From Actinomycetes bacterium (GTDB lineage: Bacteria > Actinomycetota > Thermoleophilia > BMS3ABIN01): a stretch of DNA of 10,972 bases. The notes under the pieces are model-generated. The model saw nothing but the letters and a program-made list of their open reading frames with translations. It did not search any database and was not told where the DNA came from. Positions 7,347 to 10,972 of this stretch are shown here, piece after piece. The position numbers were made by a program, and so were the translations under genes. Each line of letters starts with the position of its first letter. The stretch's first letter is position 1. The stretch spans positions 1 through 10,972 of the forward strand of contig JAJYIN010000050.1 of the NCBI GenBank assembly GCA_021790075.1. Direction: 5' to 3'.

Positions 7347-7427
7347 ATGGGGACCAGGATCAAACGGTTTCTGGCGCGCATCCTGTACGGGATATTCATC
7401 CGGCTGGAACGCCCCCGCGTCAGGTAG
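7347..7427 (+). CDS. Candidate small basic amphipathic peptide, 26 residues
   Basis: ATG at 7347 is preceded by GGAGG (7338-7342) at 4-nt spacing and opens 26 codons ending in TAG at 7425. The product starts MGTRIKRFLARILYGIFIR. Large hydrophobic residues (Ile5, Phe8, Leu9, Ile12, Leu13, Ile16, Phe17, Leu20) alternate with Arg/Lys in a helical pattern and only one acidic residue is present, so it could lie on or in a membrane. It lies alone on the plus strand between two minus-strand lipoprotein genes. A good ribosome site plus an amphipathic product is suggestive, but an ORF of this size arises easily by chance in GC-rich DNA. Confidence 0.25.
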   Translation: MGTRIKRFLARILYGIFIRLERPRVR

Positions 7428-7601
7428 CGGGATAAATCCGGCCGCGCCAACTTGCTGCCGCGATCTCAGCGGGAGATTCCGGCGGCGCACTCGCTGCATG
7501 CCGCTTGATGCGTGCCTGACCAGGCATCGCCTGCCGCGCCAATAAGCTGTGATCTCCAGTGGTGCTTCCAATGCATCCTGACTTCCGCGGCCGCGGTCCG
7601 T

Positions 7602-8132
7602 TTACTCCACCTGGTTGATGGCGCTGATGGCCTGGTTGACCTCTATCACTGCCTGGTCATCAAGCTCGCTGGCACGGTCGAGATCGGCTTGGTCATTGTC
7701 TCGGAAGCCGTCGCGGTAATCCTCGAACGCCGCCTGCCACTTCGCACACGCCGATATCAGCAAGCCGTGAGTCGACCGGAACTCGGGCGGCACTTTCATC
7801 GTCGTCAGCTCGCCCACCAGGTTCTCATACACGTCAACGTCCTGCTGGGCCTGGTTCACCAGCTGGTCGGTCGTGACCTGGCCGGCTCCGTGTTTTTTGA
7901 TAAGGTCACGATAAGTGACATTCATGTTGTCGGCCTGCCTGCTGACCGCTTCGATCTCGTCCTTGTAGGCCTTCTTTTCTGCCGTCGGGGAACCGGTGGT
8001 GGCCGTGGTGGCCACCGTCGTCGGCACCGTTACCGTTGTTTCGCCGCCGCCACAGCCGGCCAGTATCAGGCTCGGCGCCAGGACCAGGACAGGCCAGGCC
8101 GCGGCGGGAAAGACCTTCCTGAGGAAAGACAT
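7602..8132 (-). CDS. Predicted secreted helical lipoprotein with a Thr/Val-rich linker, function unknown
   Basis: This 176-residue protein has an n-region MSFLRK, a hydrophobic core and a textbook lipobox LILAGC, making Cys27 the lipid-anchored residue. A flexible linker rich in Thr, Val and Gly (about 28-49, containing TTVTVPTTVATTATTG) follows, as is common in actinobacterial surface lipoproteins. The remainder (about 50-176) is acidic, Gln/Asp-rich and predicted helical, with one cysteine in LLISACAKWQAAFEDY. I do not recognise the family; it may be a ligand-binding or envelope-associated helical bundle. The start at 8132 is supported by GGAGG (minus strand, 8138-8142) 5 nt upstream; an upstream TTG at 8159 has no such support. 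It is preceded by a 273-nt gap containing a pair of 24-bp repeats and a promoter candidate, so it is probably transcribed on its own. Confidence 0.82.
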   Translation of the reverse strand: MSFLRKVFPAAAWPVLVLAPSLILAGCGGGETTVTVPTTVATTATTGSPTAEKKAYKDEIEAVSRQADNMNVTYRDLIKKHGAGQVTTDQLVNQAQQDVDVYENLVGELTTMKVPPEFRSTHGLLISACAKWQAAFEDYRDGFRDNDQADLDRASELDDQAVIEVNQAISAINQVE

Positions 8133-8279
8133 GTCAGCCTCCGCTTCAGTCCAAGTCAACTGGCGATATTTTGCCCGGAATGGGGGGAATTTATTCGCGC
8201 TGGGCGCGCGCCGTGGCGTTGATCGCGGGGACCGGTCTTTGAAACGGCGATGCGGCGAGTCTTATGGCCCTGCAGAAAG

Positions 8280-8375
8280 GGCGCGGATGGACGGCGGCAA
8301 GCGGAGACCAGGCGATTATGGCACGAAAATTATTGACAAGTCCCACTGAAAGGCGCGGATGGACGGCGGCAAGCG
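8280..8375. repeat. Two exact 24-bp direct repeats, 72 bp apart
   Basis: Identical 24-bp units occupy 8280-8303 and 8352-8375; each begins GGCGCGGATGGACGGC and ends GGCAAGCG, and each is preceded by GAAAG or GAAA. They lie in the gap between the dehydratase gene, which ends at 8406 on the minus strand, and the lipoprotein gene starting at 8132. The spacer holds the only AT-rich, promoter-like stretch of the gap. A duplicated operator, or a small intergenic repeat family of this genome, are the likely explanations. Confidence 0.75.
8313..8339 (-). promoter_or_regulatory. Candidate promoter for the 7602-8132 lipoprotein gene
   Basis: On the minus strand TGCCATAAT (8323-8315) resembles an extended -10 element (TGn followed by CATAAT). 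TTGTCA (8339-8334) resembles a -35 hexamer, but the spacer to CATAAT is only 13 nt (15 nt to TAATCG), so the -35 match may be fortuitous. The segment lies between the two 24-bp repeats and would leave an untranslated leader of about 175 nt. Confidence 0.3.
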
Positions 8376-8405
8376 TATGACAGACGGGCGGCAAGGATCC
8401 CGATG

Positions 8406-9323
8406 CTACAGCTTGCGCGCCGGGTTTGAGAGCGTGCCGATGCCCTCTATCTCGATCTCGACGACATCGCCGTCACTGAGAGCGAACTCATTGGGCACCA
8501 TGATGCCGGTGCCGGTGGAAACGACCGTCCCCAGCGGGATGTGGTTGTCGCGGTACAGATATTCGTTGAGCTCCTCGAAGCGGCGGCTGATGCGGCCACT
8601 GCTGGTGGTTTCGCGGTAGATGACCTCGCCGTCCCTGATGATGCGGCACTTGATCTCCAGCGAATAGGGGTCGGGCAGGTCGCTGACCGTGACGATCGCA
8701 GGGCCCAGGGCACAGGAGCCGGCGTAGATCTTGGACTGCGGCAGATAAAGCGGGTTGTCGCGCTCCAGGTCCCAGGCGGAGACATCGTTGCAGATGGTGT
8801 AGCCGATGATCTCCCGGTTGGCCCCCAGCACATAGGCGAGTTCCGGCTCAGTGGCGGTAAGCTCCGAATCGCTGCGGATGCCGACGGGCCGGTGCGGCCC
8901 CACGCAGCGCGACGCTGTCGCCTTGAAAAAACATTCGGGCCGCTTGCCATGGTAGACGCGGTCATAGATGTTGGCGGCCGACATCTCCTTGATGGCGTCA
9001 GCGTCGCGGGCCTCGGCGCTGCGGCGGTATGTGACGCCGAAACCCCAAACCTCCGGAGGGAAAAGTGGCGTCAGCAGATGGGGCAGCGACGGATCGGGAG
9101 TCCGGTCAAGCTCATCCCAGTCATAGATGTGACGCTCCGGCACATGCGCTGCCTTTTCCCGGGCAAATCGCTCCAGGGTCAAAGCCTGCCCGCCGGCGGC
9201 TTCCAGCAGCGACAGGAAAGTTGAATACCCGGGCTCGGCCGTGGTCAGGTCCAGCACCCGGTTGTCGTAATGCAACCCCAGGCGGGTGCCATGCTGGGGA
9301 TGATAAAACTGCACAAGCTTCAT
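8406..9323 (-). CDS. FAH-fold enzyme, probable 2-dehydro-3-deoxy-pentonate (arabinonate/xylonate) dehydratase
   Basis: This 305-residue cytoplasmic enzyme of the fumarylacetoacetate hydrolase fold has an N-terminal small domain (1-90) and the FAH catalytic domain (about 92-300). GFGVTYRRSAEARD (94-107), PECFFKATASRCVGP (129-143) and ICNDVSAWDLERDNP (177-191) fit the dehydratase branch that acts on 2-keto-3-deoxy sugar acids. The metal ligands are Glu159 and Glu161 in TATEPELAYVLG and Asp180, with the spacing (2 and 19 residues) of the Sulfolobus 2-keto-3-deoxy-arabinonate dehydratase. The expected product is 2,5-dioxopentanoate, the substrate of the enzyme encoded 39 nt upstream. That pairing is the main reason to prefer dehydratase over a generic FAH hydrolase. 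GGAAGGAA (minus strand, 9327-9334) is the ribosome site. The exact pentonate (arabinonate or xylonate) cannot be told from sequence. Confidence 0.85.
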   Translation of the reverse strand: MKLVQFYHPQHGTRLGLHYDNRVLDLTTAEPGYSTFLSLLEAAGGQALTLERFAREKAAHVPERHIYDWDELDRTPDPSLPHLLTPLFPPEVWGFGVTYRRSAEARDADAIKEMSAANIYDRVYHGKRPECFFKATASRCVGPHRPVGIRSDSELTATEPELAYVLGANREIIGYTICNDVSAWDLERDNPLYLPQSKIYAGSCALGPAIVTVSDLPDPYSLEIKCRIIRDGEVIYRETTSSGRISRRFEELNEYLYRDNHIPLGTVVSTGTGIMVPNEFALSDGDVVEIEIEGIGTLSNPARKL

Positions 9324-9362
9324 GGATTCCTTCCGGGGATTCAGGCCGGCTGCCGGGCGCGG

Positions 9363-10814
9363 CTAGTATTCCAGGTAAACGGTCTTGAGCTCGGTATAGA
9401 AATCGACCGCCACAGGGCCCTGCTCGCGGCTGCCGGTGCTGGAAACCTTCATGCCGCCGAACGGCACCTGGACCTCGGCGCCCACGGTTGGCGAGTTGAC
9501 ATGCACGAGGCCGGCCTCGATGCGGTCGACGAACTCCATGGCCCTGTGGATATCGCTGGTCATGATGGCGGCGCTGAGGCCGAAGCGGACGCCGTTGGCC
9601 ACGCTGATGGCTTCGTCGAAACCCGGCACCGTGATAATGCCGATCACCGGGCCGAAGATCTCCTCCTGGGCGATGCGCATGCCGGGGTCCACATCGCCGA
9701 AGACGGTGGGCTCGACAAAGCAGCCCCGGTCGCAAGGCGGTTCGCTAAGACGGTTGCCGCCGGCCAGCAGCCGGGCGCCCTCTTGCCGTCCGGTCTCGAT
9801 ATACTCGAGCACGGTGTCAAGCTGCCCCTGGTCGACCAGGGGCCCGACCTGAGTCTCGGGGTCGAGGCCGTTGCCCACCCTAAGGCCGGCCACGCCCGCC
9901 AGCAGCTTCTGCGTGAACTCCCCGGCCACCGCCTCGTGCACGATGGCCCGGCTGGTGGCGGTGCATTTCTGGCCGGTTGACCACATGGCGCCGTTGATAC
10001 AGACAGCCACCGCCTTGTCCAGGTCGGCGTCGTCCATAACGATGACCGGGTTCTTGCCGCCCATTTCGCACTGGGCCTTGCCGCCCCGAGCGGTGACATG
10101 GGCGTAGATCTTGCTGCCAACCGTGTCCGAACCCGTGAAGGAGACGCCGGCGACCTCCGGATTCGACGTCAGCTCCCAGCCCACGGCGGCGCCCGGCCCG
10201 GTGACGAAATTAAGCGCGCCGCCGGGCAGGCCGGCCTCCGCCAGCGCCTGTACGATCCGGAGCGCCGTCAGCGGAGCGGCGCTGGCGGGTTTGAGTACCA
10301 CCGTGTTGCCGCTCACCAGCGCCGGGGCCAGCTTCCAGGCCGGGATGGCCACGGGAAAGTTCCAGGGGGTGATCAGTCCCACCACGCCCAGGGGCTCCCG
10401 GACAGTGTAGAGCATCGTGCGTGGGAACTCGGAGGGCGTCGTTTCCCCTGTCAGGCGCCGGCCTTCGCCCGCGAAATAGTCAAAGATCTGCACGGCGCGT
10501 GCCGTTTCGCCCCGGGCCTCCGTCAGGGTCTTGCCCTCTTCCCGGGTAAGGCCTTCGGCGATGCTTTCGGCGTCGCGCTCGATGATGCGGGCAGCGCGGG
10601 ACAGGATCTCTCCCCGGCGGGGCGCGCCCAACGCCTTCCATTCGGCCCTGGCCGCGGCGGCGGCGGCTACGGCCGCGCGCGCGTCCTCGGGGCCTGATGA
10701 GGGAAAGACGCCAACGGTCTCAGTCGTATCGGCCGGGTTGATATCGGCATAGGTTTCACCCGCGGCGGCCGCGGTCCATTTGCCCCCGATGAAGTTTTGA
10801 TATGTTTCAGTCAT
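9363..10814 (-). CDS. Aldehyde dehydrogenase, probable alpha-ketoglutarate semialdehyde dehydrogenase
   Basis: This 483-residue NAD(P)-dependent aldehyde dehydrogenase is full length for the superfamily. Visible elements are ITPWNFPVAIPAWKLAPAL with Asn152, VLKPAS with Lys175, the cofactor-loop FTGSDTVG (226-233), general base Glu250 in CEMGGKNPVIVMDDADLD, the nucleophile Cys284 in STGQKCTATSRA, and Glu385 in AQEEIFGPV. The N terminus MTETYQNFIGGKW and the C-terminal GPVAVDFYTELKTVYLEY resemble 2,5-dioxopentanoate (alpha-ketoglutarate semialdehyde) dehydrogenases. These yield 2-oxoglutarate in oxidative pentose, glucarate or hydroxyproline catabolism. It is the first gene of a two-gene transcript with the FAH-fold dehydratase, which favours pentose acids. 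Only a weak GGGAT (10820-10824 on the minus strand) precedes the ATG, and no alternative in-frame start is visible nearby. A succinate-semialdehyde or related substrate cannot be fully excluded. Confidence 0.93.
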   Translation of the reverse strand: MTETYQNFIGGKWTAAAAGETYADINPADTTETVGVFPSSGPEDARAAVAAAAAARAEWKALGAPRRGEILSRAARIIERDAESIAEGLTREEGKTLTEARGETARAVQIFDYFAGEGRRLTGETTPSEFPRTMLYTVREPLGVVGLITPWNFPVAIPAWKLAPALVSGNTVVLKPASAAPLTALRIVQALAEAGLPGGALNFVTGPGAAVGWELTSNPEVAGVSFTGSDTVGSKIYAHVTARGGKAQCEMGGKNPVIVMDDADLDKAVAVCINGAMWSTGQKCTATSRAIVHEAVAGEFTQKLLAGVAGLRVGNGLDPETQVGPLVDQGQLDTVLEYIETGRQEGARLLAGGNRLSEPPCDRGCFVEPTVFGDVDPGMRIAQEEIFGPVIGIITVPGFDEAISVANGVRFGLSAAIMTSDIHRAMEFVDRIEAGLVHVNSPTVGAEVQVPFGGMKVSSTGSREQGPVAVDFYTELKTVYLEY

Positions 10815-10848
10815 GGTCGATCCCGAATTTTCTGGTTGGCCGGTTTTG

Positions 10849-10902
10849 TTCCGCAGGCAAGCCCGTAACTTCCGCAGGCCCCGGTATTTCCGCAGGCAAG
10901 CC
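10849..10902. repeat. Three TTCCGCAGGC repeats upstream of the pentose-acid genes
   Basis: TTCCGCAGGC occurs at 10849-10858, 10870-10879 and 10888-10897, start-to-start 21 and 18 nt. The outer two extend to a shared 15-mer TTCCGCAGGCAAGCC. All are in the same orientation, within the 158 nt available upstream of the dehydrogenase start. They lie between the predicted transcription start and the ATG, so they could be a repressor array that blocks transcription, RNA leader repeats, or a decaying tandem duplication. Confidence 0.65.
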
Positions 10903-10911
10903 AGAATTAGA

Positions 10912-10920
10912 ATTGTACCA
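10912..10920 (-). promoter_or_regulatory. Candidate extended -10 promoter for the pentose-acid module
   Basis: On the minus strand TGGTACAAT (10920-10912) matches an extended -10 element exactly (TGn followed by TACAAT). No good -35 hexamer is visible: its expected place, about 10935-10940, is taken by the right end of an 18-bp palindrome, so an activator or repressor may act here. Transcription would start near 10905, giving a leader of about 90 nt that contains the three TTCCGCAGGC repeats. Confidence 0.45.
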
Positions 10921-10921
10921 T

Positions 10922-10939
10922 GAAGCCGGGCCCGGCTTC
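10922..10939. promoter_or_regulatory. 18-bp perfect palindrome, candidate operator
   Basis: GAAGCCGGGCCCGGCTTC is perfectly self-complementary over all 18 bases. It starts 4 nt upstream of the candidate -10 element (minus-strand direction) and covers the spacer and -35 position. Such a site suits a dimeric regulator controlling the dehydrogenase-dehydratase pair. Its high GC content raises the chance of coincidence, but the length of the match and its position favour an operator. Confidence 0.45.
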
Positions 10940-10972
10940 CGCCGGCGCGGATTGTGGCATGCTGAAGGCAAG

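Larger units (their letters stand above)
6974..7601. other. 628-nt intergenic region between the two lipoprotein genes
   Basis: No confident gene lies here. Longer open frames have composition and residue content typical of non-coding GC-rich DNA (many Arg, Pro and Gly, no recognisable domain). The stretch 7200-7260 is AT-rich relative to its surroundings and could hold a promoter, but no clean hexamer pair is visible. It contains a 7-bp hairpin at 7290-7311, a small candidate ORF at 7347-7427 and a TGCCTG/CAGGCA hairpin at 7513-7526. A self-complementary CCGCGGCCGCGG lies at 7585-7596, just past the stop of the rightward lipoprotein gene. None of the hairpins has a T-run on either strand. 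Confidence 0.6.

Noticed and set aside
7073..7450. 125-codon minus-strand open frame in the gap between the lipoproteins
   Set aside because: Product is Arg/Pro-rich with no domain, no good ribosome site is evident, and the composition looks non-coding.
7585..7596. CCGCGGCCGCGG palindrome just past the second lipoprotein gene
   Set aside because: As RNA it could only form a 4-bp stem, without a T-run; short GC palindromes are common in this composition.
8333..8338. Perfect TTGACA on the plus strand as a -35 box
   Set aside because: No -10-like sequence lies 16-18 nt downstream, and no plus-strand gene follows.
8541..9224. Plus-strand open frame opposite the FAH-fold gene
   Set aside because: It is a mirror of a well-supported gene and has no family features of its own.

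Overview
The window is GC-rich and carries strong GGAGG-type ribosome binding sites. It shows a 14-subunit-type respiratory complex I operon and lipoproteins with Thr/Val-rich linkers. This suits a high-GC bacterium, possibly a deep-branching actinobacterium; the phylum is an inference from style, not a proven assignment.

Layout. Positions 1-3825 (+) are the 3' end of a nuo operon: the C-terminal part of nuoL, then nuoM and nuoN, which encode the three antiporter-like membrane subunits of NADH-quinone oxidoreductase. nuoM and nuoN abut, whereas nuoL and nuoM are separated by 180 nt holding a perfect 11-bp inverted repeat just before the nuoM ribosome binding site. Positions 3877-4245 hold a base-composition island (about 47% GC by hand count) with the decayed C-terminal half of an MT-A70-type DNA adenine methyltransferase. 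rmuC follows at 4382-5641 (+). A 145-residue ferritin-like helical protein (5816-6253, +) is preceded by two near-identical 21-bp direct repeats.

From 6254 on, all confident genes are on the minus strand: two predicted secreted lipoproteins (6269-6973 and 7602-8132), then a two-gene sugar-acid module at 8406-10814. The 628-nt gap between the lipoproteins holds a possible 26-residue basic peptide ORF on the plus strand. Transcribed right to left, the module is an alpha-ketoglutarate semialdehyde dehydrogenase followed by a fumarylacetoacetate-hydrolase-fold protein with the features of a 2-dehydro-3-deoxy-pentonate dehydratase. Together they would convert 2-keto-3-deoxy-arabinonate/xylonate through 2,5-dioxopentanoate to 2-oxoglutarate, the last two steps of the Weimberg-type oxidative pentose pathway.

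The most unusual material is non-coding. Upstream of the pentose module are an extended -10 promoter candidate, an 18-bp perfect palindrome over its -35 region and three TTCCGCAGGC repeats just downstream of the predicted start. Upstream of the second lipoprotein gene, two exact 24-bp direct repeats bracket a promoter candidate. I did not find a clear new multi-gene system; the methyltransferase remnant and these candidate regulatory arrays are the best leads.
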